Assembly: GCA_029532625.1 (NCBI GenBank)
Contig: JARFXM010000003.1
Coordinates: forward strand, 2,294,001 to 2,358,000
Reading direction: 5' to 3'
Length of the DNA: 64,000 bases
Source: Lomentospora prolificans
Lineage: Eukaryota; Ascomycota; Sordariomycetes; Microascales; Microascaceae
Shown here: positions 1 to 12,197 of the stretch, one piece after another
Position numbering within the stretch: position 1 is the first letter of the stretch
How the letters are laid out: each line of letters begins with the position of its first letter
Position numbers and translations under genes: made by a program
Notes under the pieces: generated by a model
The model's input: the letters and a program-made list of their open reading frames with translations, nothing else
Databases searched by the model: none
Told to the model about the DNA's origin: nothing

Positions 1-956
1 TCGCGCGTGTTCAAGGAGGGCAGGCACTCCAGAGTGTATAACTGGTCCAAGGAGATGAGGGAGAGAGGCCAACTTACTGACTGCCATCATTGATCAATAC
101 TGTACAGGGTACAAGCAGATAAATTAGATTGTCCTGGGATACAGGTTCATCAGATCTGTGAGGTAGAGAAACTCTTTTGTCAAAGCTTCATGTACTTCGC
201 ATTGCGCTGTAAAATTGCGCTTAGAAGGCTAAGTCTCGCCCTTGTGTCAAGGTACCCGGACCTGCCAAGCTCTATGTCTAGGTACTGCCAATCCCAACCC
301 CAGTCTGTACATCGGCCCCCCAGTCACCACAGACCTTTGAATTTTCCAGTGCAACCCACTTCAACCCCTAAACAAGCAGATTCCCTGCCTCTGCTCTCTG
401 TGTTGTTCTGGTCCTTCCTTTTCTAATGCTGGCATCTCAATCTTATTCAGTCTTTCATTCCTGTCTTCTCCCCTTCCTCTCCTTACCCTCACCCAGGTGC
501 CTTTCACGGTTTCTGCATCTCTGAATCTGTAACCCCACGGCTGCTCTCACTCTTTTGGCGCCGCTGTTGTTACAGTTCGTCCATTCTTTTTCTGATTCTT
601 ACACTCAATTCTTTCCAAAACACATATCTCTTGGGACCTGGTGTACCACTGGCCTTATCATCTGCTTCTGTGGTGAGCAGGACAAAGTGAATTTCGATTT
701 GCCCTCGAGTCCCAAACGACCGCCTCCCCCTCACGTTCTACCACGACTGTTCTTTCCTCCTTTAGTTGCTCGGCACCGAGTTAGGATCACTTTCAGCAAA
801 GCGCTGCTGGACTTGTCAATCTTTGTTTACCCTTCGTTTTCTCTCATCGTACCGACGACAGCAGTTGCCCCGAGTACAAACACGCGACATTCCGCCAGAA
901 AATCAAGATATAGGTCTGATCAAGCACGAACTGTAGTGTTTTATCCCTTAACCACA
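1..956. other. Non-coding 5' stretch before the SH3 membrane protein
   Basis: No open frame here resembles a protein. The last 400 bases are pyrimidine-rich and probably form the promoter and 5' leader of the gene starting at 957. An open frame running into that start has no upstream ATG, so it is not part of the protein as far as can be seen. Confidence 0.6.
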
Positions 957-3082
957 ATGGACCACTTGATTCATGTTCGCCAGCGCCGTCGCCAGATGGA
1001 AGCGAAGAAACTTGCGCTCCGTCAGAAGGATGACGACGATGAGGAGACCCCTAAGAAGGGTAAGCGATACTCCCGCCTATCAGGAGCTTGGGGACGGCGG
1101 CGAGAAGCATGGGGTTTCTAACCGATTTTTAGGCCCTGTCACGGTCGTCCGAACCAAATATAGAACTCTAAGCGCCACCTTCACAGGAGAGGTAGGCGGA
1201 TACACGACTGTAGGAAAGGATGACAGCACGAAAAAGACAACGACGACGAAGGAGCGTGCTGTCACTACAACCTCACCCAAGGCCACCCCGACCACGATCG
1301 AAGAAACCGAAGAACCCGATGAGACCGATCTGAGCACGAAAACCACGCTCGCTATCGCTCCTGATGCCGACCGAGGGCTAAGTACCTCAGCTGTCGGCAC
1401 TCAGCTTCCCATCGCTAGCGAGTCCAGCTCTTCCAACGCATCAAGCGGTGGTGCTAGCGCCGGTGCTAAAGCCGGCATCGCGATCGGTGTCATCGCCGGT
1501 ATCCTACTCCTTGCGGGTCTCGTTTTCTTTTTCGTTAAGCGAAAGAAGAAGCAGGCTGAGCGACAGAGTTTGGAGGATGATGAAAAGCTCCATGGCGCCT
1601 TTAGCCCGGCGAACTATACCCCTACCGCTGCCGCCGCCGTTACTGCAGCCTCTGTTGCCTCGAGCCCAGTCACTTATGGAAACTTGAACGAGAAGCATGT
1701 CGCTGGTGCTGCTGCCGGTGCCGGTGCCTTCAATCGCAACCAACCTCAGCGCCAGCCCCAACCCCAGCACCAGCCAACTCGTTCCGGTGGTAGCGGCTGG
1801 GAGCGTCCCATGACTAGCCAGAGCCAAAACCCGAGCAATCCCTTCGGTCCCCACGCTGAGCTTCCGGGTTCGCAACCTCCCAGCCCATCCAGCGGTGCGC
1901 CTATTGCTGCTGCCGCCGTTGCAGGTGCCGCGGCCGGCGCCGCGGCCGCCCATGGGGTGCAGCGACAGACGTCCCGAAACCATGGCCCCAGGGCTCTCGA
2001 TCTTACAATTGCTCCTCCCCCTCCCCTCCAGGCTGTCCCTCCCTCGCCCGCTGGTACCGAATATAGCATGAACTCAGTCACTTCTGGTCAACAAGTTCCT
2101 GCTTCCACTGGCGCCGCGGCTATTGCTGCCGCCGGCGGTCCTGCTAGTTCTACTGTTCACCGCGTTCAGCTCGACTTCAAGCCTACTTTGGAGGACGAAC
2201 TTGATCTCAAGGCTGGCCAACTCGTCCGACTGCTCCACGAATATGATGATGGCTGGGTAAGTCATGGCATATAATCCGCTATGATCTTTCATCTCGTTTG
2301 AATGAATGTTCCTAACTCGTTTCCAGGCTCTCTGTATCCGATTGGATAGGTCCCGTCAGGGCGTTGTCCCCCGAACCTGTCTTTCTACTCGCCCCGTGAA
2401 GCCTCGCGCCCCCGGTGGCCCCAACGGACAGCAACGAATGGGACCTCCCGTGAACCCTAGCGGCCGCCCCATGACTCCCCAGAACGGTGGTCCAGCTCCT
2501 CTGCAGATTCGGCCCGAGTCTCCCGCTCACCCCGGAACGCCCAACGGCCCAAACTATCCCCAACAACAGCAGTCTCCTGGTCCTCGCTACCAGCCAATGC
2601 CGCCTCCTCAGCGATCCGGAACTCCTAACAGCATGGGCGGGCGATCAAGCCCCGCCATTCCCAGGACCATGAGCCCTGCTCCAGGACCCCTTTCGGCTCC
2701 CATCCCTGCGTCCATGGCCGCGCCTGCACCTGCACCTGCACCTGCACCTGCCTCGCCCGTCCAAGCCCCTGTTCCGGCTCCTGTCGCTGCTCCGGCTCCG
2801 GCGCCTGTGGCCGCCACACCAGCGGCGCCATTGGCAGAAGTGGCAGAAGTTCCTAGCGCTGTCCCAACGCCTTCTGCGAGCCCTTCGCTGCCTCCCGTGC
2901 TCGCGCCCATCCCACTTTCCGCCCCTCTCTCGGCGCCAACAGCTCCCGCTGAAGTAGCTCCTCAGCCTGTAACGTCACCAGCTCCCTCTGTGAGCTCAAC
3001 TGTCTCGCCCGCTTCTCCTCGCCCTGGCCCACCGTCATCGGGCTCGATAAGCCGCAAGCCCGTTCCCGGACAGGCGATGTGA
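957..3082 (+). CDS. Single-pass membrane protein with cytoplasmic SH3 domain (Fus1-like architecture)
   Basis: Three exons, 957-1059, 1133-2256 and 2327-3082, joined by GT..AG introns in matching phase, give 660 residues. The N-terminal part is short, basic and then Thr/Ser-rich like a glycosylated stem. A Ser/Gly/Ala-rich stretch leads into one membrane segment (core IAIGVIAGILLLAGLVFFFV) followed by a basic stop-transfer run. A long low-complexity region follows. An SH3 domain lies across the second intron (LDFKPTLEDELDLKAGQL, then YDDGW, then VPRTCL). The C-terminal 230 residues are a Pro/Ala/Ser-rich tail with an Ala-Pro hexanucleotide repeat. No cleavable signal peptide is visible, so it would be a type III protein with the SH3 domain in the cytosol, as in yeast Fus1. 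A role in cell fusion, polarity or wall sensing is inference. The start is the only ATG open into the conserved frame. Confidence 0.85.
2723..2750. repeat. CCTGCA hexanucleotide repeat, about 4.7 copies
   Basis: Direct repeat inside the SH3 protein gene, encoding alternating Ala-Pro. It keeps the frame and is a likely site of length variation in the disordered tail. Confidence 0.9.
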
Positions 3083-5825
3083 GGTGCGCAGACGCAGTTG
3101 CCTGCATACCATAGCCACGAGGGTTGTGGCGAATAAAGCTGGGTTTTCATCATACCAGACGGGTTGCTTGACAAATTTCGTTTCATATGGGCTTACGGGC
3201 GTTTAGAGAGGTGATACACACCAGTGTTTTTTCACGGCGCATGACGGTTTTTCCATTGTATCGATTCCAACTGACACACTCGTTTCCCTTTGTTTTTGTC
3301 CGTCATTTTCTCTCGGCCTGCCAATCCCACCTGACCAGTTAGTGGATTAAGGGTATGACAGTCGAAGAGTTTAAGGATGGGAATTTCTCGTATTTCGTTC
3401 AAGACAGTTCTTATTTTTATTTTTTATTTCTTATTTTTTTTTTCACCGGTCATTTTTACGCGGGATAAGCAGCTACCTACTTACAGCGGCCCGGGGAACG
3501 GTGTTCGATTTTCGATTCTTTTTCATTCCGTCCAGGTTTTCAAACGCAAAGCAACCACACCTCTTGCCCGCAGACCCGTTTTTGCAACGGGTGGGCATGC
3601 ATATTTTCTAATGTGTACTTGGGTGGATGAAAGATGCATGATGACCTCTCAGCATAGTTCGCGTTGCCAAGAGTGGAGAATAATGCAGGCCGGTATGAAA
3701 CTTCTTTTATTCGAGAGAGCATGATAAGGAGGGGATTGATATGGCGGTTGGGTGACATGAGGTGATGGGATTCATTTTTTATTTTTTTATCCTTCTCCTC
3801 TGTAGGGATTAGAAGTGTTGCAATAGTGGTAGTGTGTGTATATTGAACGTTGAGTGGAAGTACATGAGCCATGAGCATGTTCACATGCAAATCCATGGCC
3901 CGTTATTGACGCGAGATTTTGACCTTCGCTTGTGCTCGGGAATTTCCAAGCCATCAATTTGCATCAAATCATTAATTGATGGTAGGCAGGTGAGGTGACC
4001 CAATACACGACCAGCCAACTGCAAGATGAAGTTGAACCCTTCCGACAGGGTTTACCAAAATAAACATTGCAAGCTGTAAAGGCGAAGGCAGCAAAAGGTA
4101 GAAGCCAAAAAAAGGGCGAAGGGAACTATGTTGGGCGAAGGCGCACGGTCACAAGGCACACTGTGGAGGTCGTCATGGAAAGATGGGGAAACATCAAAGC
4201 CAGGCTGGGAGCGGCTCGGGCAGGCGGAAAGAGGTCACATTGGGGCCGGTTCTCTGATGATGGGTGGTGGCGTGGGGAGTGGCGTCTCTGGCTGGAATGG
4301 TCACAGAAGAAGGATGAGAGGCCGCTTGGGATGGCGGCTGGGAGAAATAGAGAGGAGGGGCATTGCCAGCATTGGATCCCATCTAGCTTGGCAGGTTCAT
4401 CTTAAATGTGGGATTTGCATCTCTTTTGGGTGTTTGAATCGGTATACTCCGAAGGACACGAGGGATCATGCAGCCTTGCGAATTAAGGTGAGGAGGGCTG
4501 GCTGGGCAGGGACGAAGGTTAAAACTTGACGGTCTTGAGCCAGGCTGGCGGTGGGATCGTTGATTGATGGGGAACATTGAAGAGTCCAGAAGGTCCTCCC
4601 TAAAAAATTCGCCAAAGGTGGGGGAAAGGGAGGTGGGGTGCGGGGATCTGGAAAAAAGAAAAAAAAAAAAAAAAAAACGAAACAACCCTCTCGACCGAGG
4701 CATCATGCACGATGGCAGCTGGCTGCGGCGTGGCGTAAGTCCGAGAAAGATTCTAGAGGAGCCCTCAGAACAAACGAGGACCTGCGAGGGATTTTCTGGA
4801 TGGAAATATCGAGATGGAAAAAAAGAAGAAGTAACCTGTCAATTGACATAATACCTCGATTTCCAATCGAACTTTACTATGACTTGAGGAGGGATGGAAT
4901 CTCAGCCTGCGCCTGTGCCGGCCCTCGTCTTTGCCGGTGGTGGTGCTTGTATCTCGGCTTCAATCACAAGCCGAGCCAGGGCACTTTTCTATCGGTAGGG
5001 AGCTAGCTGGCTGATGGACAGCACAGGAGTCCAAGCTCACCGTAAGATCTCCAAGCTTACCCCCCACCACAGGAAACGTCCACCAAATCCATCAATCCCC
5101 ATCCTTCCACTCCTCTTCCACTCCCCACACTAAATCGCTCGCCCTGCCCCCCCCACTAATCGCCGGCCGTCCCACATTGATCCTCCTCCACCCGTCGGCA
5201 ACCAGACAACCAGCCTGGCGCAAACCTCACTACAACCCGCAAGCCGGGACCGCTCCAACCACCAAGGCCCCTGAAAGTCCGTCTTAGCCTCGGCCCAAGC
5301 CTGTGACGTAAACCTAGAAAGGGTCTTTACAAGTGACCAGGGAACCGCGCGTTGCTGCCAACCAAACCCCCCAAAACCTACTGGTACACACCCTGCTCGG
5401 CTCACAAAGAACCCCTAGATCTTCTCCATATTTCTCCCTCTTTTCAAAAGGCGGTTCCCCCCATTGGCCTCCTCCTCCAAATTTTCGTCCTCTGGTTTTA
5501 CTATTATTATTATTATTTTTTTTTTTCATTCACTTCTTGTGCTGTTTGGAGATAGATCTCGAAGGAGCATTGGTCACGTGGATCTACCAGGCGAGTCGAC
5601 TTGGACTCAACTGGAATACCCTTAGCTGCATCCGAGCTCCCTCTTGACTGGTACCGACGACGTACTGCGGACCTTTTTCCCTCCGGCACCCCGAACACCT
5701 TTAAACTACCTTGATCCCACCCCCGGCGAAGGTCCCCCTCAATCCCTTTCCACTCCCGTCCCCTCCGCCTCTCTCTTTCTCTCCTACTCCCCGAAACCCT
5801 CCCTTGCACCTCAATCCGGCCCAAG
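3083..5825. other. Intergenic region, no gene recognised
   Basis: Contains the 3' region of the SH3 gene and the promoter and leader of the carnitine carrier. Open frames of 60-130 codons occur on both strands but are low-complexity and show no domain. A run of 19 A lies at 4659-4677, and the last 300 bases before the carrier ATG are C/T-rich, as in many fungal leaders. Confidence 0.55.
4659..4677. repeat. Poly(A) tract, 19 nt
   Basis: Uninterrupted run of A in intergenic DNA. Neighbouring purine-rich sequence extends it to about 28 nt with one G. Confidence 0.9.
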
Positions 5826-6995
5826 ATGTCCTCCAAGCAGAGCGTGCCCGCGCTCGCCGCGGTGCCCACCCCCACCACCGCCGACGCGAAGAGCACCGTT
5901 CTCCCACCTACGACCGAGCCCCCCAGGACAGACGCCAAGTCCGAGGCCATGGCCCAGGTGCGCTCCTTCGTCGCCGGCGGGTTCGGCGGTGTCTGCGCCG
6001 TCGTCGTCGGCCACCCCTTCGACCTCGTCAAGGTCCGCCTCCAGACCGCTGAGCGGGGCGTATACTCCTCCGCCATCGATGTCGTGAGGAAGAGTGTCGC
6101 GAGGGAAGGTTTGAGGAGAGGCTTGTACGCCGGTGTCAGTGCGCCCTTGGTCGGCGTCACCCCCATGTGTAAGTATTTCTTGGCCCCCTCTTACATGGAT
6201 AACATGGGCTTTTCTCGGAAGCGCTTCCCGGTGCGATCCGCTTTATTTTCTTCTTTCTTTCGCAAAAGAGTGGGTGGAAAGGATCTCGAAGAACCCCGTC
6301 GCTAACCCCAAATCGCAGTCGCCGTCTCCTTCTGGGGCTACGACCTAGGCAAGACCCTCGTCCGCAACTTCTCCCCGCCCGCCACCGCCAACACCCCCCT
6401 CACCATCGGCCAAATCTCCGCCGCCGGCTTCTTCTCCGCCATCCCCATGACCCTCATCACCGCCCCCTTTGAGCGCGTCAAGGTCATCCTCCAGGTCCAA
6501 GGCCAAAAGACCCTCGCCCCCGGCGAGAAGCCCAAGTACTCGGGCGCCCTCGACGTCGTCCGCCAGCTCTACAAGGAGGGCGGCGTCCGCTCCGTCTTCC
6601 GCGGCAGCGCCGCCACCCTCGCCCGCGACGGCCCCGGCTCCGCCGCCTACTTCGCCGCGTACGAGTACATCAAGCGCCGCCTCACCCCCAAGGACCCCGC
6701 CACCGGCCAACCCACCGGTACCCTCTCCCTCACGGCCATCACCTGCGCCGGTGCCGCCGCCGGCGTCGCCATGTGGGTGCCCGTCTTCCCCATCGACACC
6801 GTCAAGTCTCGCCTCCAGACCGCCGAGGGCAACGTTACCCTCGGCGGCGTCATCCGCGAGGTCTACGCCAAGGGTGGCCTCAAGGCCTTCTTCCCCGGTT
6901 TCGGTCCCGCCCTCGCTAGGGCCGTGCCCGCGAACGCTGCCACCTTCCTCGGTGTTGAGCTGGCGCACCAAGCCATGAACAAGATGTTCAACTAA
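5826..6995 (+). CDS. acuH: Mitochondrial carnitine/acylcarnitine carrier
   Basis: Exons 5826-6168 and 6319-6995 give 339 residues. The protein exchanges acylcarnitine for carnitine across the inner mitochondrial membrane and is needed to use acetate and fatty acids. Three mitochondrial-carrier repeats each carry the Px[D/E]xx[K/R] signature: HPFDLVKVRLQT in repeat 1, APFERVKVILQVQ in repeat 2 and FPIDTVKSRLQT in repeat 3. The APFERVK form in repeat 2 is typical of the carnitine carrier subgroup (yeast Crc1, Aspergillus AcuH, animal CACT). About 40 N-terminal residues are Pro/Thr/Ala-rich and variable. The single 150-nt intron falls just after the first repeat. Codons end almost always in C, unlike many neighbours, which suggests high expression. 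This bias also opens long meaningless frames on the opposite strand. Confidence 0.95.
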
Positions 6996-7686
6996 GTAGA
7001 AGCGGAGCTAAAGTAGAGTTGGTGGCCATTGTGAGGAAGTAGGGTCACACTGTTTTCGGATCTTTTTTTTTTTCCTTCGGGGTCACTGGGTGGAGGGAAA
7101 GAAAAAGTCTAGGGAGTTGAAGTTGGATATGGGATGCTCGACATTTCTTCCCTTGTTTCGTTCATGGCTGCGGGTCGTCTTTCACACTGGCGGATAGACT
7201 TGTTCTAGCATATCTCTATTTTCTTGCGTTTTAATAGCCAGTATACCTCGGTCCGTTTTTGGGTTTCCTTACAAGTCTCCTTGTATAGCATTCCTCACCA
7301 CTGTCACTTTGTTTTGCGATAACATTAGATAAAAAAGTTCTTGTTAACGAAACAATTTCTTCATTTTGCATATTCGTAGCTCTGAGTGGAAATGTACATA
7401 TCGGGGTATCTATTCTACTATCTCGCTTTCGCATTTGCCTTTCTGTCCGCTTTGCCCTTGCGCTGTGTGTAAACTATCCTGACCCTGACCATGGGAGGGG
7501 GAAAATAAAAACGTGTGTAATTATATAGCCATGCCTATCGGCCGGAACCCTCAGCTCTGGTGCTGCGTATTCTTCCTGTCCGCACTGCCCAGTTCCGCGT
7601 TGAAGCCTTTACCGCAATCCTTGGCTCGCAACGTCGCATGCACTACCAGGAACCATCAAACGATAGGCTTCATTTCAGAGCGCGCA
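6996..7686. other. Intergenic region between convergent genes
   Basis: Holds the 3' ends of the carnitine carrier (plus strand) and the histidine phosphatase (minus strand). It is T-rich. No gene seen. Confidence 0.6.
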
Positions 7687-9896
7687 TCATCGCTCGTTGA
7701 TGGTCCAGCGCCTTCGCGGCTCTACCCTAGGCGCAGACCAAAGACCGCCTGCGCCACCGCCGCCACCTGCCGAAGGAGTGAAGCCAAGCTGGGTGGTCAT
7801 ATAGTCGTCCGAGGCTTCGGAGGCCTGCCTCGATGGCCCCAAAGGCCGAGCAGGGGGAGTATCGGGAAGAATCGCAGTCGAGGACAAATCAAGCGGGAGA
7901 CCTCCATCCTTACTGGGAGCCGTCCATGTTTGACCAAGGCTGCTTGTGTTAGTTGTGCGCCTCTCAAACCGCTTGTTGTCGAAATCGGGGAAGTAATCGT
8001 CTTCATCTTCATCCCTGACGGGAGACCAGAGGCCAAGCGACGATACGCGAGAGTGCGCCGATGTCGGCGCCGCGAATGTCATAAATCCGCTCCCAGGAGT
8101 CAGTGGATCGTTCGAGAGATAAGACGGTCCCTTTGACGTTCTCCTTGTAGGTCCAAAATTGACCGAAGCACTCATAGAACTGCTTCGGCTGCCGCTGCCG
8201 CTGTGGTTGAACGAATCGGCGTACGTAAATGGTCGAAGTACCGGAGATTCCGTTGAGGACATGGTGTTAACTCGCCCTCGGAATCCCCCGCCCATAGACG
8301 CGGATCTAGCTGAGTGGCCAAGGATCGGTGATGCAGGAGCGGTAGGTGCCCCCCTAAGGTGTTCTGAACTTGCCGTCATCTTGAGATCGTATGCCAAATG
8401 GACCGCGGGCGTTGCTCTAGGCGTCTCAGCCGCATCGCTGTTCCCAATGCTGCCAGAGGCCTCGTTCCATTCTGGCTCTTCAACTTCATACCCGTCCCCC
8501 TTGCGCACCGCCATAGTGATTGATGCAACGCCAACATCCATAAGGGCGGGCTGATGCGTAATAGCACCGATGAGGGCATTGCAACCAGCTCCATGCGATA
8601 CTAAGATAACAACAGACTCCTCTTCCACATCTTCCTCTTCGGTATTTGCCTTCTTGGTGCTGTGGCTATTCGCGGTTTTCGAACCAGCGTGCCCGTTAGC
8701 CATATCAGATCCGCTGCCGGCCTCCTTCGTTGCATTTGAGTGGGTCGACAAGGTCCACTTGAGCTCTGTAGGGTTGTCACAGCTTGCGTACCAGTCCACC
8801 AAATTCTGAAGGCCTCTTCGGAATCGCTTATGCATAGCAGTCCATTCTTCCCCGTACATCCCACCATCACCAAAAGCCAGGGGTGGCCCCGTCGAGTCCC
8901 AAGTATAATCCACCGTAGAGCAGGCGTCACGGGCGTGGGCAACATATCCGTCCGGGATTTTGCAGTTATTAGTTATAGCGTAGTGTGGGACCGGGGCGAT
9001 ATATCCCATTGGCGGGGGTCGCGGTTGTGGTTGCGCTGCTTCGGATAGGGCATTTGCGAGACTTCCCATAGCATTCAAGGGGCCCTTTGTTCCTGAGCCA
9101 TCCTCCTCTTTACTCTGCCATAGCTGACTCTTAGCGGTTGTAGGCTTGGGTCGGAGTCCTGGGTCGGAGTATTTGGAGTAATCCTCTCGCCTTAGCAAAT
9201 CAGCCTTGGCCGAGCTTAGCATGGCGGATGTTGACGGGGGAGGAGTGATAGTCTCAAAGTACGCAGGTGATAGCCATTCACCGAGGAATGCATCGAGGCG
9301 GAGCACGCTTCTGGGAAATAACCGATGGTCGAATCTAGGGTTCGCGTCGAGCGGGTTCATGTTGGGATCAGTGGAGATGGGCGAAAGCACGGGTGAGGCG
9401 GTTCCTCGGCGAACTAAAGGTCGAGAGACACTGTGAACCGAGGCGACACTATTAGACCGCGTTTGGCGAGGGTAAGGCGCTGGTGTTCCCGGGGGCTCGC
9501 GTAGCCCGGCAGTGATCGCAACGGCGGTTTGGATGCATCTGAGAAAGGGAGAGCTATGGATCGCGACTTTGAAGAGGCGGCGCCGAGGTTTTCGTTTCGC
9601 GATCCCGGCCGAGTGTTCGTCTTCAGACGCTCTGTTCCTGGCGGTATCGTATTCGGCTTCTGCTTGGGTTATGATGCTCGCGATTTTGCCTCCGACAGTT
9701 CGGGCCTGGAGCCATCCACCGTAGGTTAATGGAGGGTCGTAGGGAGTTGCTGATGTGAGGACCCAATCCTTGTCAACGACGTCAAGCCGATTGCCATGTC
9801 TAATGTGCAACGTACTATGTTAGCAGCAGAACAATGCCATGACCTCTAGTACTTGTCATACCTTACGACAAAGATATAAGCTGGGGGTTTCCCCAT
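7687..9896 (-). CDS. Histidine-phosphatase (phosphoglycerate mutase-like) superfamily protein with long disordered insert and tail
   Basis: The coding region is 9896-9862 joined to 9799-7687, 715 residues. The first exon is only 35 nt, and splicing it restores the strand-1 core YIFVVRHGNR, with the catalytic RHG motif at residues 12-14. The following SSPFLRCIQTA block (about residues 94-104) is the usual second arginine region. The second catalytic histidine lies in LVSHGAGCNALIGA near residue 412. Between these blocks is an insert of roughly 300 residues, and the C-terminal 280 residues are Ser/Gly/Pro-rich and probably disordered. The family includes sugar phosphatases, UBASH3-type protein phosphatases and the yeast Tfc7 group, so the substrate cannot be assigned. 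The gene is transcribed away from the gene-free stretch at 9.9-12.2 kb. Confidence 0.85.
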
Positions 9897-12197
9897 GTTC
9901 TCTTTTCGTGTATTATGAAGGTCAGAAGCAATCGCAAGAGCTGAAGAAGGTATCTCGATATATAAGGTGGATACAGGGGCGGTACGAGCGAGGTTGCGTA
10001 TGGCGGATCCCTGTCCGTTTGACGACCAGGGTGAGGCGCCCTGGTCTGTGTTTGAGAATCTTTGGCCAACCCCTCTTTCGAGTGTCGGATCACCTAAGAA
10101 GAATGGACGTTATACTTCGGAGATGAACCAGAACTCGAGCAAGGCAGAAGACCCCAGATATTTGAGGCTTTATGAAGCAGAGTGGGATATATCACTCTGG
10201 GTATGCACCGGGATGGAGACGGAGTCCAGCTCTCGAAAGGTCAGAGTGGGGCATGTAACGATAGCAGCTGTCCGCTAAAAAGGTCTCATGACGCAGTGAT
10301 CGCAGAACGATAATTGTGGAGCTGAATCAAGGACTGGGCGTGTTGGTTGCGCGAGAGTGAGTATGAAAGAGTGCTATCATGGATTCGAGCTTGGAGGGAA
10401 GGCGACTGTGTCGTCGAGAGAATGGATGGGGGACCACAGTAGGTAAAGGATATCAGATGTCGATGCGAGGTTTCGTTGGAGAAGAACAGGGCGACCAAGC
10501 AGGGAGATGATGGGCGGGTTTATTAGACTTCGAGAGGAAAAGGGGGGAATTGGGGAAGCGCAGGTTGCTGGAGGACCTTGGGAGAGGAGAAGGGAGAAGA
10601 CCCGCCCGGAGTATGCGGGGTGTTCAAGATCTTGATGGGCTTAAAAAGATGGAAAGCGCGTCCGTCCCGAGGGAGTCAAGTTCGCGACAATGTAGAGTGA
10701 GTCAGAAGGAAATAGCGCTCCTTGTCTCCTGTTCGTGATATTTTTTTTTTTTTTCCTCTTCTCCCACTCACTCCTGCTAAGGTTGCCTGGGTTGCAAAAA
10801 ACCAAAAGGACAAGTCCGAGCAGCTCGTTCGAGACGAGAGATTTGATGCCGTGGAAACCAATCAGGAAACCGTCAGTCTTGCCTGAGTCGTGGTCAGGGC
10901 TGTTTGGCACCATCACACGTGTGCCGTATCTGCTGGCATGTGGAAAGGCCCAGGCACACAGAATGCAGGCGTAAACGAGCTGGCCCCTGTACGCGAGATG
11001 CAAGTTGATGTTGTAATGAGAAATGGTAGACAAGATAATGGAATGTTCCCATTAGTTGACTTTATTAGTTACGGATCCCAGCCTCGAACCACCAGAAAGT
11101 CCTCTCTTTCAAGCTGCATCCTGCTTATTGATTCCAGCGGTCCGACGATACCAATTCCTGTCGACATCGGAACATTTGAAAACAGCGAACAAGGGGAGGA
11201 AAACACACACACAAAGGTAGCCAGCGTGCCGAGCATGTGATTAGAGGGGTTCGATAGATCCGTCAATGGAGGCGGCGCATGGGCTCTAGTGCCAGGCGGA
11301 TGCACAGTATCAGTTGCGCAGGTGGGGACCTCTTGATGGTCAGGTCACGCATAACCTGGACTGAAAGCGGGCTGGAGCCTTCTTAGTGGGCTGGCTTTGG
11401 AGCGAGACGAGAAGTCGCCAGCGAACCAAGTAGCACAAAACGGATATCAGGGTGCCAAAGCCAGCGGACGGAAGCTTGAGCTCCCTTTGCCGTCTAGCTC
11501 CACCCACCGTATTTTCATGTCGTCATTCCACCAGCAGGGGAGCGGGCCATTTCTTGGTCGTCCCACTGTTTAAGTACAACGCGCCACCAAATTTAACTCC
11601 GCCAGGCAGCGAAATAAAGTCGGTACAAATTGAACGTTGCCACTTTTTGAAGGCTAATTATTATTACGCCCGTACTCCCGTGTACTTTTTTACACCCAAG
11701 ACCCCTGAACACGGCGGCATCCATGGGTTCGTGATGGAAATAGGTGTGGCGGCGACACTGCATACATCAATTGATGCTTCGCACCACCTGCGACTTGCTT
11801 CGTCCAACTGCAACCGAGGAAGAAGCTCTTCTTCCGAGTTACACGACACTTGTCGGGCTGCAGCCGGAAAAGCACTTCTAGAAGAAGCAGCGAGCCTCAC
11901 GCCAAGGCCGAGACCCAAAACCCTGAACTGCGCTCCTGTCATCCGGAAGAAGGCCAACACCTTGCTTGATTAGTCATAGACTATAAAACCATGCTGATTA
12001 ATCAGAAATCACCACATCTCCTGCCAAGACTTGGTTGGCACTCTGGCCGGCTCGGAGGCTCAATGCCTGCCTCCATTGATCACAGACCACCACCGTCGCG
12101 ACGCATATCGAAGGCTGGCGTTCGGACAACCCCTTAGAATACCGCGATAACACACGTAGTAATCGTTCTCTTTGCTTCAATATCGCTGGTCTTGAAC
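9897..12197. other. Intergenic region between divergent genes, no gene recognised
   Basis: It contains the promoter of the minus-strand phosphatase gene and, at its right end, that of GPI8. Open frames up to 173 codons (11452-11973 plus) are compositionally random and have no recognisable motif. A run of T lies near 10740-10755. Confidence 0.5.

Noticed and set aside
5513..6166. 217-codon minus-strand frame over the first carrier exon
   Set aside because: Antisense to a clear coding exon, with no recognisable domain.
6345..6971. 208-codon minus-strand frame over the carnitine carrier
   Set aside because: It is Gly/Glu/Asp-rich and produced by the C-ending codons of the carrier read backwards. 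The plus strand encodes a complete conserved protein.
11075..11100. B-box-like GGTTCGAGGCT on the minus strand
   Set aside because: No A box or tRNA stems around it.
11452..11973. 173-codon plus-strand frame upstream of GPI8
   Set aside because: No motif, mixed low-information composition, and it lies in what should be promoter DNA.
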